This document shows, piece after piece, positions 1-11,034 of a DNA stretch of 52,070 nucleotides. Below the pieces are notes generated by a model. The model did no database searches and had not been told where the DNA came from. It worked only from the letters and a program-made list of their open reading frames with translations. Each line of letters begins with the position of its first letter. The first letter of the stretch is position 1. The stretch comes from Propylenella binzhouense. Its GTDB lineage: Bacteria > Pseudomonadota > Alphaproteobacteria > Rhizobiales > Afifellaceae. The stretch is from the NCBI RefSeq assembly GCF_009866965.1, contig NZ_SPKJ01000022.1, positions 1 to 52,070 on the forward strand, given 5' to 3'. The translations under genes and the position numbers were made by a program.

Positions 1-155
1 CGGGCACGCCGGCCTCCTCGGCAGGCCCGGCGATGCCCGTGAAGGGCTCGCGCGCACAGGCGCCGCGGCCTTGGGCGGACGCTCTCTAGCGACCGGCGGA
101 ACAGCCGGAACCGGGGCGGCAGCGAGGGACAGGCGGCGGCAAGGCCGGCGGGCCG

Positions 156-209
156 CGCCACAGCGCCACAGCGCCACAGCGCCACATCCGCGCCACAGCG
201 CCACATCCG
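156..209. repeat. Short tandem repeat, 8-bp and 11-bp units
   Basis: Six units in a row start with CGCCACA: four end in G (8 bp) and two end in TCCG (11 bp), in the order 8, 8, 8, 11, 8, 11. The array is about 150 bp upstream of nuoA. This is seen directly; its role is unknown and it may simply be replication slippage. Confidence 0.85.
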
Positions 210-299
210 CGCGCGGCCGGGCGGACTTGCGGGCCCGGCGGGGCTGGTCTAATCCATGCCAGCCTCGCTTCCCCGGGGGATTCCGATCGCTGCGCCCGA

Positions 300-327
300 T
301 TGCGCGGATCGCCGAAACGCTTAAATA
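300..327 (+). promoter_or_regulatory. Possible nuo operon promoter
   Basis: TTGCGC at 300-305 and TAAATA at 322-327 are separated by 16 bp, giving a fair sigma-70-type match in an otherwise very GC-rich region. A transcript would start near 334, about 25 bp before the nuoA ATG. The -35 match is weak, so this is a candidate only. Confidence 0.35.
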
Positions 328-357
328 GACACCCGACGCTGCACTGCAACGGAAGCC

Positions 358-723
358 ATGGACGCGCTCCTCCTCAGCTACCTGCCCATCGTCGTTTTCA
401 TCGGTATCGCCCTGGTGATCGGGCTGGCGCTGCTCGTCTCCCCCTTCATCGTCGCCTACAAGGATCCCGACCCCGAAAAGGTGTCCGCCTATGAGTGCGG
501 GTTCGCCGCGTTCGACGATGCGCGCATGAAGTTCGACGTGCGCTTCTACCTGGTCGCGATCCTCTTCATCATCTTCGATCTCGAGGTCGCGTTCCTGTTT
601 CCCTGGGCGGTCGCGTTCAAGTCGCTCGGCTGGTTCGGCTTCTGGTCGATGATGGCATTCCTGGGCGTGCTCACCGTCGGCTTCGTCTACGAATGGAAGA
701 AGGGCGCCCTCGAATGGGACTGA
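358..723 (+). CDS. nuoA: NADH-quinone oxidoreductase subunit A
   Basis: A small inner-membrane subunit of complex I at the junction of the peripheral and membrane arms. The 121-residue product is normal length for the family. It has three predicted membrane helices (about 8-34, 62-84, 90-111), the conserved loop motif YECGF at 45-49, and the acidic helix motif [10 protein letters not shown] at 74-83. It is the first gene of a 14-gene nuo cluster, and its last codons overlap the nuoB start (ATG at 714), which suggests translational coupling. Nothing is unusual in the sequence. Confidence 0.97.
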   Translation: MDALLLSYLPIVVFIGIALVIGLALLVSPFIVAYKDPDPEKVSAYECGFAAFDDARMKFDVRFYLVAILFIIFDLEVAFLFPWAVAFKSLGWFGFWSMMAFLGVLTVGFVYEWKKGALEWD

Positions 724-1289
724 TCGACACCCGCCCGAAGATCGAGGATCCGCATCCGCAGGGCATGCTCGCGCCGCAGGCGCGCGTCCGCGCCGAGGAT
801 CCGTTCTTCACCGAGGTCAATGACGAGCTCGCCGACAAGGGCTGGCTCGTCACCTCCACCGACGAGCTCATCACCTGGGCGCGCACCGGCTCGCTGATGT
901 GGATGACGTTCGGGCTTGCCTGCTGCGCCATCGAGATGATGCAGGTGTCGATGCCGCGCTACGACGTCGAGCGCTTCGGCTTCGCGCCGCGCGCCTCGCC
1001 GCGGCAGTCCGACGTGATGATCGTGGCCGGCACGCTCACCAACAAGATGGCGCCGGCGCTCCGCAAGGTCTACGACCAGATGCCGGCGCCGCGCTACGTG
1101 ATCTCGATGGGCTCCTGCGCGAACGGCGGCGGCTACTACCACTATTCCTATTCGGTGGTGCGCGGCTGCGACCGCATCGTGCCGGTCGACATCTACGTGC
1201 CGGGCTGCCCGCCGACGGCGGAGGCGCTGCTCTACGGCGTCCTCCTCCTGCAGCGGAAGATCCGCCGCACCGGAACGATCGAGCGCTGA
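714..1289 (+). CDS. nuoB: NADH-quinone oxidoreductase subunit B
   Basis: The peripheral-arm subunit that holds iron-sulfur cluster N2, the last electron carrier before quinone. The 191-residue protein has the four expected ligands: the adjacent Cys70-Cys71, Cys135 in MGSCANGGG, and Cys165 in VPGCPP. The start at 714 is chosen because the family N-terminus begins here and it overlaps nuoA by 10 bp; the same frame is open further upstream inside nuoA but is not homologous there. The nuoC start follows 2 bp after the stop. Confidence 0.97.
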   Translation: MGLIDTRPKIEDPHPQGMLAPQARVRAEDPFFTEVNDELADKGWLVTSTDELITWARTGSLMWMTFGLACCAIEMMQVSMPRYDVERFGFAPRASPRQSDVMIVAGTLTNKMAPALRKVYDQMPAPRYVISMGSCANGGGYYHYSYSVVRGCDRIVPVDIYVPGCPPTAEALLYGVLLLQRKIRRTGTIER

Positions 1290-1291
1290 CG

Positions 1292-1912
1292 ATGGCGATC
1301 CCGGCTCCGACCAGCGAAGGCCTGTCCGACATCGCCGCCCATATCGCCGACGTGCTCGGCGAGCGGCTCGAGGGGAGCACGATCGCCCAGGGCGAGCTCA
1401 CCATCAATGTCGGCGTCGGCGACATCATCAACGTGCTGAGGTTCCTGCGCGACGATCCGAGCCTCGCCTTCGTCTGCCTGATCGACATCTGCGGCGTCGA
1501 CTGGCCGGCGCGGCCGCTGCGCTTCGACGTCGTGTACCATCTTCTCAGCCCGCGCCAGAACGCGCGCATCCGCGTGAAGCTCGCCGTCGACGACACCACG
1601 CCGGTGCCTTCGGCGACCGAGATCTTTCCGGCGGCGGACTGGTTCGAGCGCGAGGCCTACGACTTCTACGGGATCCTGTTCTCCGAGCACCCGGACCTGC
1701 GCCGGATCCTCACGGATTACGGCTTCCAGGGCCATCCGCTCCGCAAGGACTTCCCGCTCACCGGCTTTGTCGAGGTGCGCTACGACGACGAGCGCAAGCG
1801 GGTGGTCTACGAGCCGGTGAAGCTTCAGCAGGAGTTCCGGAACTTCGATTTCCTGTCGCCGTGGGAGGGGCCGGAATACGCGCTGCCCGGCGACGAGAAG
1901 AGAAGCGAATAG
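1292..1912 (+). CDS. nuoC: NADH-quinone oxidoreductase subunit C
   Basis: The 30-kDa-type peripheral subunit (206 residues) that packs against NuoD. The family signature region around residues 110-150 is clear, including [12 protein letters not shown] and the segment [24 protein letters not shown]. NuoC and NuoD are separate genes here, as usual in Alphaproteobacteria. In the standard order nuoD follows nuoC directly, but here 514 bp separate the two and hold an unrelated four-helix-bundle gene. Confidence 0.97.
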   Translation: MAIPAPTSEGLSDIAAHIADVLGERLEGSTIAQGELTINVGVGDIINVLRFLRDDPSLAFVCLIDICGVDWPARPLRFDVVYHLLSPRQNARIRVKLAVDDTTPVPSATEIFPAADWFEREAYDFYGILFSEHPDLRRILTDYGFQGHPLRKDFPLTGFVEVRYDDERKRVVYEPVKLQQEFRNFDFLSPWEGPEYALPGDEKRSE

Positions 1913-1918
1913 CGGCAG

Positions 1919-1948
1919 GTGAATAGAGCGAGTAGTGAATAGTGAATG
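1919..1948 (+). repeat. GTGAATA heptamers, left flank of the four-helix-bundle gene
   Basis: GTGAATA occurs at 1919-1925 and 1935-1941, and GTGAATG at 1942-1948 runs into the start codon of the next ORF. The reverse complement of the heptamer array on the other side of the gene (2350-2370) reads GTGAATC, so the two arrays form imperfect inverted repeats around it. Such simple AT-richer runs are foreign to the surrounding nuo DNA. Confidence 0.75.
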
Positions 1949-2338
1949 GACGAGGAGCGCGCCGATCCGATCACGGATTACCGCGATCTTCGCGTGTGGA
2001 AAGAAGCAATGGCATTAGCCGCCGACATATACCTGGTGACCCGCGGCTTTCCGCGCGACGAACTGTTCGGGATGGTGTCCCAGATGCGTCGTGCGGCGGC
2101 GTCTGTGCCGGCGAACATCGCCGAAGGCTTCGGCCGCGAGCAGACGCGCCCTTTCGTGCACTCGCTCCGCGTGGCGCAAGGTTCGCTCAAGGAGCTCGAG
2201 ACGCATGTGCTTCTGGCCGAACGCGTGAACCTCCTGCCGGCCCAGGACGCTGCGACGCTCGGCCGGAAATGCGAGACTGTGGGCAAGATGCTGCGGGCGC
2301 TTATCCGTTCGCTGATGAAACGGGCGGATGGGTTCTGA
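1946..2338 (+). CDS. Four-helix-bundle protein, S23/IVP type
   Basis: A 130-residue protein of the 23S rRNA intervening-sequence (S23/IVP) four-helix-bundle family. The signature is visible: [14 protein letters not shown] near 13-26, then [22 protein letters not shown] near 44-65, then ANIAEGFGR near 66-74, followed by two more helices. Family members occur inside 23S rRNA genes or as stand-alone genes and a homologue works with diversity-generating retroelements; the cellular function of solo copies is not established. Its place between nuoC and nuoD is not standard, and short heptamer arrays bracket it, which suggests insertion. The ATG at 1946 is the first in frame; no strong ribosome-binding site is seen, so it may depend on nuo transcription. 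Confidence 0.9.
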   Translation: MDEERADPITDYRDLRVWKEAMALAADIYLVTRGFPRDELFGMVSQMRRAAASVPANIAEGFGREQTRPFVHSLRVAQGSLKELETHVLLAERVNLLPAQDAATLGRKCETVGKMLRALIRSLMKRADGF

Positions 2339-2349
2339 TGACCGATACG

Positions 2350-2370
2350 CGATTCACGATTCACGATTCA
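2350..2370 (+). repeat. CGATTCA heptamer array, right flank of the four-helix-bundle gene
   Basis: Three perfect tandem copies of CGATTCA lie just after the stop codon of the four-helix-bundle ORF. Each copy contains GATTC, a GANTC site of the type methylated by CcrM in Alphaproteobacteria. The array is the imperfect inverse of the GTGAATA run at 1919-1948. Confidence 0.85.
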
Positions 2371-2426
2371 CTAGGCCACCACCGCTGTTTCCCGTTCACC
2401 CTCCGCCCTCTTTCCGGAGCCTTCGC

Positions 2427-3617
2427 ATGAGCGAGGCGGACGTCCGCAACTTCAACATCAACTTCGGGCCGCAACACCCTGCGGCGCACGGAGTTCTGCG
2501 TCTCGTGCTCGAGCTCGACGGCGAGATCGTGGAGCGGGTCGACCCGCATATCGGGCTGCTCCACCGCGGCACCGAGAAGCTGATCGAGGCGAAGACCTAT
2601 CTCCAGGCGCTGCCTTATTTCGACCGGCTCGATTATGTCGCGCCGATGAACCAGGAGCATGCCTGGTGCCTGGCGGTCGAGCGGCTGCTCGAGCTCGAAG
2701 TGCCGAAGCGCGGGCAGCTCATCCGCGTCCTCTACGCAGAGATCGGGCGGATCCTGTCGCATCTCCTCAACGTCACCACGCAGGCGATGGATGTCGGCGC
2801 GCTGACGCCGCCGCTCTGGGGCTTCGAGGAGCGCGAGAAGCTGATGGTCTTCTACGAGCGCGCCTCCGGCTCGCGCATGCACGCCGCCTATTTCCGGCCC
2901 GGCGGCGTGCACCAGGACCTCACCCCGGCGCTGATCGACGACATCTGGGCCTTCTGCGACCCGTTCCTGCAGGTCTGCGACGATCTCGAGGGGCTCCTCA
3001 CCGACAACCGCATCTTCAAGCAGCGCAATGTCGATATCGGGGTGGTGGCGCTCGAGGATTGCTGGAAGTGGGGCTTCTCGGGCGTGATGGTGCGCGGCTC
3101 GGGCGCCCGCTGGGACCTCCGCAAGGCGCAGCCCTACGAGTGCTACGACGAGCTGGAGTTCGACATCCCGATCGGGCACAGCGGCGATTGCTACGACCGC
3201 TATCTCATCCGCATGCACGAGATGCGGCAGTCCGCCCGGATCATGAAGCAGTGCCTGGAGCGGCTGCGGTCGGCGGAGGGCGCGGGGCCGGTGTCGTCCA
3301 CGGACGGCAAGATCGTGCCGCCGAAAAGGGGCGAGATGAAGCGCTCGATGGAGGCGCTCATCCACCATTTCAAGCTGTACACCGAGGGCTTCCACGTCCC
3401 CGAGGGCGAGGTCTACGCGGCGGTCGAGGCGCCGAAGGGCGAGTTCGGCGTCTATCTCGTGTCGGACGGCTCGAACAGGCCCTATCGCTGCAAGATCCGC
3501 GCCCCGGGCTTCGCGCATCTCCAGGCGATGGACTTCATGTGCCGCGGCCACATGCTCGCCGACGTGTCGGCCGTGCTCGGCTCGCTCGACATCGTGTTCG
3601 GGGAGGTCGACCGGTGA
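2427..3617 (+). CDS. nuoD: NADH-quinone oxidoreductase subunit D
   Basis: The 49-kDa-type peripheral subunit (396 residues) that forms the quinone-binding pocket with NuoB. It opens with the family N-terminus and the conserved [13 protein letters not shown] segment at about residues 12-24, then [12 protein letters not shown]; the C-terminus ends [13 protein letters not shown], typical of the family. The ATG at 2427 is chosen because it sits 9 bp after a GGAG and matches the usual start; the frame extends upstream into the repeat flank but is not homologous. It resumes the nuo operon after the four-helix-bundle insertion. Confidence 0.97.
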   Translation: MSEADVRNFNINFGPQHPAAHGVLRLVLELDGEIVERVDPHIGLLHRGTEKLIEAKTYLQALPYFDRLDYVAPMNQEHAWCLAVERLLELEVPKRGQLIRVLYAEIGRILSHLLNVTTQAMDVGALTPPLWGFEEREKLMVFYERASGSRMHAAYFRPGGVHQDLTPALIDDIWAFCDPFLQVCDDLEGLLTDNRIFKQRNVDIGVVALEDCWKWGFSGVMVRGSGARWDLRKAQPYECYDELEFDIPIGHSGDCYDRYLIRMHEMRQSARIMKQCLERLRSAEGAGPVSSTDGKIVPPKRGEMKRSMEALIHHFKLYTEGFHVPEGEVYAAVEAPKGEFGVYLVSDGSNRPYRCKIRAPGFAHLQAMDFMCRGHMLADVSAVLGSLDIVFGEVDR

Positions 3618-3663
3618 CCCTCCGCGACGCGCGCCCCGAAACGAAACGCACGGCAGGTGAGTA

Positions 3664-4635
3664 ATGGCCGTCCGCCGCCTCGCTGAAGAGCAACCGGAGA
3701 GCTTCGCCTTCACGGCCGAGAACCAGGCCTGGGCGGAGCGGACGATCCGGAAATTCCCGGAGGGACGGCAGGCCTCCGCCGTCATCCCGCTGCTCTGGCG
3801 CGTCCAGGAGCAGGAAGGCTGGGTCACCAAGCCCGCCATGGAGAGCATCGCCGCGATGCTCGGCATGCCGCAGATCCGCGTGCTCGAGGTGGCGACCTTC
3901 TACACGATGTTCCATCTCGCCCCGGTCGGGCGGAAGGCGCATGTCCAGGTCTGCGGCACGACGCCCTGCATGCTGCGCGGCGCGGGCGACCTGATCGAGC
4001 TCTGCAAGAGCCGGATCGCGCCGCACCCGCACGAGGTGACGGCCGACGGCGCGCTCTCCTGGGAGGAGGTCGAGTGCCTCGGCGCCTGCGTGAACGCGCC
4101 GATGGTGCAGATCTTCAAGGACACCTACGAGGACCTCACGCCGGAGACGCTGGCCGCGATCATCGACGCCTTCGAGCGCGGCGAGACGCCGAGGCCGGGT
4201 CCGCAGATCGACCGGCAGCATTCCGCGCCGGCGGGCGGGCCGACCACGCTCACGACGCTCGACTGGGGCGTCGAGGAGGACGTGCGCGAGCCGGCCCCGG
4301 CCCATGCGGCCGGGACGGAGCATCCGGGCGACGGCGCCGCGGCCCCGCCGGGGACGCCCCGCACGGCGGTCGACGAGACGGCGGGTGGCGAGGAGTTCGC
4401 GGCCGAGGTCGAGCGGCGGAAGGGCCGGGCCGTCCTGCGCACCGGCACCGATCCCGCCGCCGGCGAGGCGGCCGCGCAGAAGAAGGGACGGCCCGATCCG
4501 ACGGGACGCTCCGACGAGGCGGCCTCGCGCGCCATGGGCGCGCGTGCCGAAGGGAAGCCGACCGGGGAAGAGGAAGCACCGAAGGACGGGGGCTTCCCGC
4601 CGCGCGAGCGGCGCGGCCGGGGCAAGAAGGAATGA
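3664..4635 (+). CDS. nuoE: NADH-quinone oxidoreductase subunit E, long form
   Basis: The 24-kDa-type subunit of the NADH-oxidising module, binding [2Fe-2S] cluster N1a. Ligands are visible as Cys97, Cys102, Cys138 and Cys142. The thioredoxin-like core ends near residue 172. After that comes a tail of about 150 residues rich in Gly, Ala, Pro, Glu, Arg and Thr that looks disordered, making the protein 323 residues against about 170-220 for ordinary NuoE. Tails of this sort occur in other Hyphomicrobiales. The stop overlaps an ATG that opens a 30-codon ORF before nuoF. Confidence 0.96.
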   Translation: MAVRRLAEEQPESFAFTAENQAWAERTIRKFPEGRQASAVIPLLWRVQEQEGWVTKPAMESIAAMLGMPQIRVLEVATFYTMFHLAPVGRKAHVQVCGTTPCMLRGAGDLIELCKSRIAPHPHEVTADGALSWEEVECLGACVNAPMVQIFKDTYEDLTPETLAAIIDAFERGETPRPGPQIDRQHSAPAGGPTTLTTLDWGVEEDVREPAPAHAAGTEHPGDGAAAPPGTPRTAVDETAGGEEFAAEVERRKGRAVLRTGTDPAAGEAAAQKKGRPDPTGRSDEAASRAMGARAEGKPTGEEEAPKDGGFPPRERRGRGKKE

Positions 4636-4724
4636 TGCCGGCCGGGGGCAGATCCCGGCGGGAGGCGGCGCGACGCGCCGCAGCAAGCCGGCCGCCGCGC
4701 GCGGCCGATCGCACGAGCGCCTGA
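4632..4724 (+). CDS. Possible 30-residue basic ORF between nuoE and nuoF
   Basis: An ATG overlaps the nuoE stop in an ATGA arrangement, and the frame runs to a TGA at 4722-4724, 16 bp before nuoF. The product would be very Arg/Ala-rich and has no recognisable domain. The overlap hints at translational coupling, but such compositions arise by chance in GC-rich spacers. The spacer also holds a GC-rich palindrome. I regard real coding as doubtful. Confidence 0.2.
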   Translation: MMPAGGRSRREAARRAAASRPPRAADRTSA

Positions 4725-4740
4725 GGGACGGGTCGAACGC

Positions 4741-6048
<1,308 letters not shown>

Positions 6049-6136
6049 GGAAGGCGACGTGGACGCGCGTGGGACTTGGCGACCAGCGGCTTCTCCGGAC
6101 GCACGACCGCCGCGGCGCGGCAAACGGGTGAGATGA

Positions 6137-8242
6137 ATGTCTGATCTTCGCAAGGTCAAGGTCGACGGCAAGGAGGTCGAGGTCCCGGCTCACTACACGC
6201 TCCTGCAGGCGTGCGAGGAGGCGGGTGCCGAGATTCCGCGCTTCTGCTTTCACGAGCGGCTGTCGATCGCCGGCAATTGCCGCATGTGCCTGGTCGAGCT
6301 GAAGGGGGCGCCGAAGCCGATCGCCTCCTGCGCCTGGGGCGTGCGCGACTGCCGGCCGGGGCCGAACGGCGAGCCGCCGGAGGTGATCACGCGCTCGCCG
6401 ACGGTGAAGAAGGCACGCGAGGGGGTGCTGGAGTTCCTGCTGATCAACCATCCGCTCGACTGCCCGATCTGCGACCAGGGCGGCGAGTGCGACCTGCAGG
6501 ACCAGACCATGGCCTACGGCGTGGACGCCTCGCGCTTCCACGAGAACAAGCGGGCGGTCGAGGACAAGTATATCGGCCCGCTGGTGAAGACCTGGATGAA
6601 CCGCTGCATCCACTGCACGCGCTGCATCCGCTTCACGACCGAGGTCGCCGGCGTCGCCGAGCTCGGCGCGACGGGCCGCGGCGAGGACATGGAGATCACC
6701 ACCTATCTCGAACACGCGATGACGTCCGAGCTGCAGTCGAACGTGGTCGATCTCTGCCCGGTCGGCGCGCTCACCTCGCGGCCCTACGCCTTCAAGGCGC
6801 GGCCCTGGGAGCTCTCCAAGACCGAGTCGATCGACGTGATGGACGCGCTCGGCTCGAACATCCGCGTCGATGCGCGCGGCAAGGAGGTGATGCGGATCCT
6901 GCCGCGGATGAACGAGGCGGTGAACGAGGAGTGGATCTCGGACAAGGCGCGTCACATCGTCGACGGGCTGAGGACGCAGCGCCTCGACCGTCCCTATGTG
7001 CGCGTCGACGGCAGGCTGCGCCCCGCGACCTGGCAGGAAGCCTTCGCGGCGATAGCGGCGCGCGCGAAGGGCGCCGACGGGAAGCGGATCGGCGCGATCG
7101 CGGGCGACCTCGCGACGGTCGAGGAGATGTTCGCGCTGAAGCTCCTGATGGCTTCGCTCGGATCGCCGAACCTCGACTGCCGCCAGGACGGCGCGATGCT
7201 CGATCCGGCCCTCGGGCGCGGCGCCTACCTCTTCAACGCGACGGTCGAGGGGATCGAGGCGGCCGACGCGCTGCTGATCATCGGCTCCAATCCGCGCAAG
7301 GAGGCGCCGGTCCTCAACGCGCGCATCCGCAAGCGCTGGCGGCTCGGGAACTTCCCGGTGGCCGTGATCGGCGAGCCGGCGGACCTCACCTATCCCTACC
7401 GGCATCTCGGCGCCGGGCCGGATTCGCTCTCCCGCCTCGCCGCCGGCGAGGAGGACTTCCTCGACGTGCTGAAGGCGGCCAAGCGGCCGCTCGTGATCGT
7501 CGGCCAGGGCGCGATCGCGCGGCCCGACGGCGCGGCGGTGCTTTCGGCGGCGGCAAGGCTCGCCGCCGGCCTCGAGAGCGCGGATCCGGAATGGGTCGGC
7601 TTCAGCGTGCTCCACACGGCGGCGGCGCGCGTCGGCGGGCTCGACATCGGCTTCGTGCCGGGCGAAAGCGGGCTCTCGACGGCCGGCATGATCGAGGCGG
7701 CCGGCAACGGCGGGCTCGACACGCTGTTCCTGCTCGGCGCCGACGAGATCGACATGCGGGCGCTCGGCTCGGCCTTCGTGGTCTATGTCGGCACGCATGG
7801 CGACGCGGGCGCGCACCGCGCCGACGTCATCCTGCCCGGGGCGGCCTTCAGCGAGAAGTCCGGCCTCTACGTCAACACGGAAGGCCGCGTGCAGATCGCG
7901 CTGCGGGCGACCTTCCCGCCGGGCGACGCGCGCGAGGACTGGTCGATCCTGCGGGCGCTTTCCGGCATTCTCGGCGAGCCGCTGCCCTTCGATTCGCTCG
8001 CGGAGCTGAGGGCGAAGCTCGCCCGCGCGCATCCTCATCTCGCCTATATCGACACGATCGAGCCGGGCGAGGCGGCGCATGTGCGCGCGCTCGCCGAGCA
8101 GGGCGGCGAACCCGGCCAGGCGCCGTTCGCGAGCCCGATCCGCGACTTCTACCTGACCAATCCGATCGCCCGCGCCTCCGCCGTGATGGCGGAATGCTCG
8201 GCGCTCCATCTCGGCCCGCCCGCGGCCGAGGCGGCCGAATAG
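6137..8242 (+). CDS. nuoG: NADH-quinone oxidoreductase subunit G
   Basis: The 75-kDa-type iron-sulfur subunit (701 residues) that wires electrons from NuoF towards NuoB. The N-terminal [2Fe-2S] domain has Cys37, Cys48, Cys51 and Cys65; then follow the His-Cys3 cluster region ([15 protein letters not shown]) and a ferredoxin-like [10 protein letters not shown] segment with a later LCPVGAL. The rest is a molybdopterin-oxidoreductase-like domain that in NuoG has no cofactor. The size is that of mitochondrial and alphaproteobacterial homologues, shorter than E. coli NuoG. An 88-bp spacer separates it from nuoF. Confidence 0.97.
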   Translation: MSDLRKVKVDGKEVEVPAHYTLLQACEEAGAEIPRFCFHERLSIAGNCRMCLVELKGAPKPIASCAWGVRDCRPGPNGEPPEVITRSPTVKKAREGVLEFLLINHPLDCPICDQGGECDLQDQTMAYGVDASRFHENKRAVEDKYIGPLVKTWMNRCIHCTRCIRFTTEVAGVAELGATGRGEDMEITTYLEHAMTSELQSNVVDLCPVGALTSRPYAFKARPWELSKTESIDVMDALGSNIRVDARGKEVMRILPRMNEAVNEEWISDKARHIVDGLRTQRLDRPYVRVDGRLRPATWQEAFAAIAARAKGADGKRIGAIAGDLATVEEMFALKLLMASLGSPNLDCRQDGAMLDPALGRGAYLFNATVEGIEAADALLIIGSNPRKEAPVLNARIRKRWRLGNFPVAVIGEPADLTYPYRHLGAGPDSLSRLAAGEEDFLDVLKAAKRPLVIVGQGAIARPDGAAVLSAAARLAAGLESADPEWVGFSVLHTAAARVGGLDIGFVPGESGLSTAGMIEAAGNGGLDTLFLLGADEIDMRALGSAFVVYVGTHGDAGAHRADVILPGAAFSEKSGLYVNTEGRVQIALRATFPPGDAREDWSILRALSGILGEPLPFDSLAELRAKLARAHPHLAYIDTIEPGEAAHVRALAEQGGEPGQAPFASPIRDFYLTNPIARASAVMAECSALHLGPPAAEAAE

Positions 8243-8252
8243 GCGCCCCTCC

Positions 8253-9320
8253 ATGAACGGCTTCGTCGACACCTATCTCATTCCGGGCCTGATCATGGCG
8301 GGGCAGAGCCTGCTCGTGATCGTCCTCCTCCTCATCGCGGTCGCCTACCTGCTCTATGCCGACCGCAAGATCTGGGCGGCGGTGCAGCTCCGCCGCGGTC
8401 CGAACGTCGTCGGGCCCTGGGGCCTGTTCCAGTCCTTCGCCGATCTCATCAAGTTCGTGCTGAAGGAGCCGGTCGTCCCGGCGCCGGCCAACAAGGCGAT
8501 CTTCCTGCTGGCGCCGCTCGTCTCCACGGTGCTGGCGCTGTCGGTCTGGGCGGTGATCCCCTTCGCCGAGGGCTGGGTCGTCGCGGACATCAATGTGGGC
8601 GTGCTCTACGTCTTCGCCATCGCCTCGCTCGAGGTCTACGGCGTGATCATGGGCGGCTGGGCCTCGAACTCGAAATACGCCTTCCTTGGCGCGCTCCGCT
8701 CGGCCGCGCAGATGGTCTCCTACGAGGTCTCGATCGGCTTCGTCATCATCACGGTGCTGCTCGCGGTCGGCTCGCTCAACCTCTCCGACATCGTGCTCGC
8801 CCAGACGACCGGGCTCGGCACCATGATCGGCCTGCCGAACACCTTCCTCGACTGGCACTGGCTGCCGCTCTTCCCGATGTTCGTGATCTTCTTCATCTCG
8901 GGCCTCGCGGAGACGAACCGGCCGCCCTTCGACCTGCCCGAGGCGGAATCGGAGCTCGTCGCCGGCTACATGGTGGAATATTCCTCCGCGCCCTACATGA
9001 TGTTCATGCTCGGCGAGTACGTGGCGACCGTGCTCGTCTGCGCACTCGGGACGATCCTGTTCCTCGGCGGGTGGCTGCCGCCCTTCAACTTCGCGCCGTT
9101 CACCTGGATCCCCGGCGTGATCTGGTTCGTGCTGAAGGCCGGGTTCCTGTTCTTCCTCTACGCCATGGTGAAGGCCATGGTGCCGCGTTACCGCTACGAT
9201 CAGCTGATGCGGCTCGGCTGGAAGGTGTTCCTGCCGATCTCGCTCGCAGCCGTGGTGGTGGTCGCGCTCGTTCTGCAGCTGACGGGCTGGGGCGGCGTTC
9301 CCGTCCCGGCGGCCGGGTAA
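8253..9320 (+). CDS. nuoH: NADH-quinone oxidoreductase subunit H
   Basis: An inner-membrane subunit (355 residues) that meets the quinone site and couples electron transfer to proton translocation. It has about eight hydrophobic helices and the conserved loop motif ERKIWAAVQ-like sequence, here [16 protein letters not shown] near 31-46. The later loop [23 protein letters not shown] near 215-237 is the family hallmark. It starts 10 bp after the nuoG stop. Confidence 0.97.
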   Translation: MNGFVDTYLIPGLIMAGQSLLVIVLLLIAVAYLLYADRKIWAAVQLRRGPNVVGPWGLFQSFADLIKFVLKEPVVPAPANKAIFLLAPLVSTVLALSVWAVIPFAEGWVVADINVGVLYVFAIASLEVYGVIMGGWASNSKYAFLGALRSAAQMVSYEVSIGFVIITVLLAVGSLNLSDIVLAQTTGLGTMIGLPNTFLDWHWLPLFPMFVIFFISGLAETNRPPFDLPEAESELVAGYMVEYSSAPYMMFMLGEYVATVLVCALGTILFLGGWLPPFNFAPFTWIPGVIWFVLKAGFLFFLYAMVKAMVPRYRYDQLMRLGWKVFLPISLAAVVVVALVLQLTGWGGVPVPAAG

Positions 9321-9325
9321 GCGGG

Positions 9326-9541
9326 GTGTCGCCGGCGCTCATCGGCGGCCTGGTCGGGCTTGCCTTCGCGGCGGCGGAATACGTCATGTTCGGCGCCCTG
9401 ATCGGGCGGGCCGCCGAACGCGGCGAAACAGGCCGGGGACCGCGCGTGCTTGACCTCATCCGGAAGGTCCAGCTCGTGCTCTTCCCGCTCGTCGGAATCA
9501 TCGCCGGCCCCTACGTGGCCGGCAGCTTGGGAGTTTCATGA
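9326..9541 (+). CDS. Small two-helix membrane protein between nuoH and nuoI
   Basis: A 71-residue frame starting with GTG 5 bp after the nuoH stop and ending in a TGA that overlaps the nuoI ATG. It has two hydrophobic segments (about 5-28 and 46-68) joined by a charged loop, so an inner-membrane hairpin protein is likely. The tight spacing on both sides indicates that it is a real cistron of the nuo operon. It is not one of the 14 standard subunits and I cannot assign a function. A small complex I accessory or assembly protein is an inference from position only. Confidence 0.7.
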   Translation: MSPALIGGLVGLAFAAAEYVMFGALIGRAAERGETGRGPRVLDLIRKVQLVLFPLVGIIAGPYVAGSLGVS

Positions 9542-10032
9542 TGGCTAGCCTGTCGCAGGCGGCGGGATCGGTGCTCCTGAAGGAGTTCGTATCGGCCTTC
9601 GGGCTGGCGATGCGCTACTTCTTCAAGCCGCGGCCCACCGTGAACTATCCTTTCGAGAAGAACCCCGTGAGCCCGCGCTTCCGCGGCGAGCATGCGCTCC
9701 GGCGCTATCCGAACGGCGAGGAGCGCTGCATCGCCTGCAAGCTCTGCGAGGCGGTATGCCCGGCGCAGGCCATCACCATCGAGGCGGGCCCGCGCCGCAA
9801 CGACGGCACGCGCCGGACGGTTCGCTACGACATCGACATGGTGAAGTGCATCTATTGCGGCTTTTGCCAGGAGGCCTGCCCCGTCGACGCGATCGTGGAG
9901 GGACCGAACTTCGAGTTCTCCACCGAGACGCGCGAGGAGCTTTACTATGACAAGGACAAGCTGCTCGCGAACGGCGACCGCTGGGAGCGGGAGATCGCCC
10001 GCAACATCGCACTCGACGCGGCCTATCGGTGA
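9538..10032 (+). CDS. nuoI: NADH-quinone oxidoreductase subunit I
   Basis: The 23-kDa-type peripheral subunit with two [4Fe-4S] clusters (N6a and N6b) that lie between NuoG and NuoB. Both ferredoxin motifs are intact: Cys64, Cys67, Cys70, Cys74 and Cys104, Cys107, Cys110, Cys114. The 164-residue length is usual. Two ATG codons are adjacent (9538 and 9541); the first overlaps the stop of the small membrane ORF and is preceded by GGGAG. Confidence 0.96.
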   Translation: MMASLSQAAGSVLLKEFVSAFGLAMRYFFKPRPTVNYPFEKNPVSPRFRGEHALRRYPNGEERCIACKLCEAVCPAQAITIEAGPRRNDGTRRTVRYDIDMVKCIYCGFCQEACPVDAIVEGPNFEFSTETREELYYDKDKLLANGDRWEREIARNIALDAAYR

Positions 10033-10116
10033 GCCGCTGCGCCGCGCCGCCGCCGGTGGACGCGGCGTGCCCGCTTCGTTAAGAGACCGGCGGCGCAAGC
10101 CCGCGGAATCCCCGAC

Positions 10117-10722
10117 ATGACCCTCCAGCCGCTCTTCTTCTATCTCTTCTCGTTCGTCACCATCGCCTCGGCGCTGATGGTGATCGCGGCGCGAAACCCC
10201 GTGCATTCCGTGCTGTTCCTGATCCTCGCCTTCGTGAACGCGGCGGGGCTGCTGCTGCTGCTCGGGGCGGAGTTCCTGGCGATGATCCTGATCGTCGTCT
10301 ATGTCGGCGCGGTCGCGGTGCTCTTCCTCTTCGTCGTCATGATGCTCGACGTCGATTTCGCGGAGCTCCGGCAGGGCTTCCTGCAATACCTGCCGATCGG
10401 AGCGCTGGTCGGCGTGATCCTGCTCGTCGAGCTGATCGCGGTTCTCGGCGGGCTGGCGATCGCGCCGGAGGTCGAGACGCTCGCCACGCCGGTCCCGGCC
10501 GACGTCTCGAACGTCGCCGCGCTCGGGGCGGTGCTCTACACGCGCTACCTCTACTTCTTCCAGGCGGCCGGCGTGATCCTGCTCGTCGCGATGATCGGCG
10601 CCATCGTGCTGACGCTCCGTCACAAGGAGGGCGTCAAGCGGCAGGACATCTCGGTGCAGGTGGCGCGCGACCCGCGCAAGACCGTCGAGGTGGTCCAGGT
10701 CGAGACGGGGAGGGGGATCTGA
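10117..10722 (+). CDS. nuoJ: NADH-quinone oxidoreductase subunit J
   Basis: A membrane-arm subunit (201 residues) with five predicted helices, next to NuoK and NuoA in the complex. The conserved stretch [20 protein letters not shown] lies near residues 26-45, and the helix with [16 protein letters not shown] near 59-74 is the family pi-bulge segment. The stop overlaps the nuoK ATG by one base. A GGAGGGGG just before the overlap serves nuoK. Confidence 0.96.
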   Translation: MTLQPLFFYLFSFVTIASALMVIAARNPVHSVLFLILAFVNAAGLLLLLGAEFLAMILIVVYVGAVAVLFLFVVMMLDVDFAELRQGFLQYLPIGALVGVILLVELIAVLGGLAIAPEVETLATPVPADVSNVAALGAVLYTRYLYFFQAAGVILLVAMIGAIVLTLRHKEGVKRQDISVQVARDPRKTVEVVQVETGRGI

Positions 10723-11030
10723 TGGCGGTCGGCCTCGGGCACTATCTGACAGTCGCGGCGGTGCTCTTCACGCTCGGCGTGTTCGGCATCTTCCTGAACC
10801 GGAAGAACGTCATCGTGATCCTGATGGCGATCGAGCTCATCCTGCTCGCCGTCAACATCAACCTCGTCGCGTTCTCGGCCTTCCTGGGCGACCTCACCGG
10901 CCAGGTCTTCGCGCTCCTGGTGCTCACCGTCGCGGCGGCCGAGGCCGCGGTCGGGCTCGCAATCCTCGTCGTCTTCTACCGCAACCGCGGTTCCATCGCG
11001 GTCGAAGACATCAATATGATGAAGGGCTGA
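10722..11030 (+). CDS. nuoK: NADH-quinone oxidoreductase subunit K
   Basis: A three-helix membrane-arm subunit (102 residues) in the proton-transfer path. Conserved acidic residues are visible in [11 protein letters not shown] near 35-45 and in [13 protein letters not shown] near 66-78, which matches the two key glutamates of the family. It has a strong ribosome-binding site (GGAGGGGG) within the end of nuoJ and normal length. Confidence 0.96.
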   Translation: MAVGLGHYLTVAAVLFTLGVFGIFLNRKNVIVILMAIELILLAVNINLVAFSAFLGDLTGQVFALLVLTVAAAEAAVGLAILVVFYRNRGSIAVEDINMMKG

Positions 11031-11034
11031 GGCC

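Larger units (their letters stand above)
1..357. other. Non-coding region upstream of nuoA
   Basis: No convincing gene lies before nuoA. A forward frame ending at a TAG at 87-89 could be the last 28 codons of a truncated upstream gene, but I do not recognise it. A second forward frame is open to 328, but its translation is a low-complexity Arg/Ala string that reads through the short repeats at 156-209 and is probably a high-GC artefact. The rest should hold the leader and promoter of the nuo operon. Confidence 0.5.
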
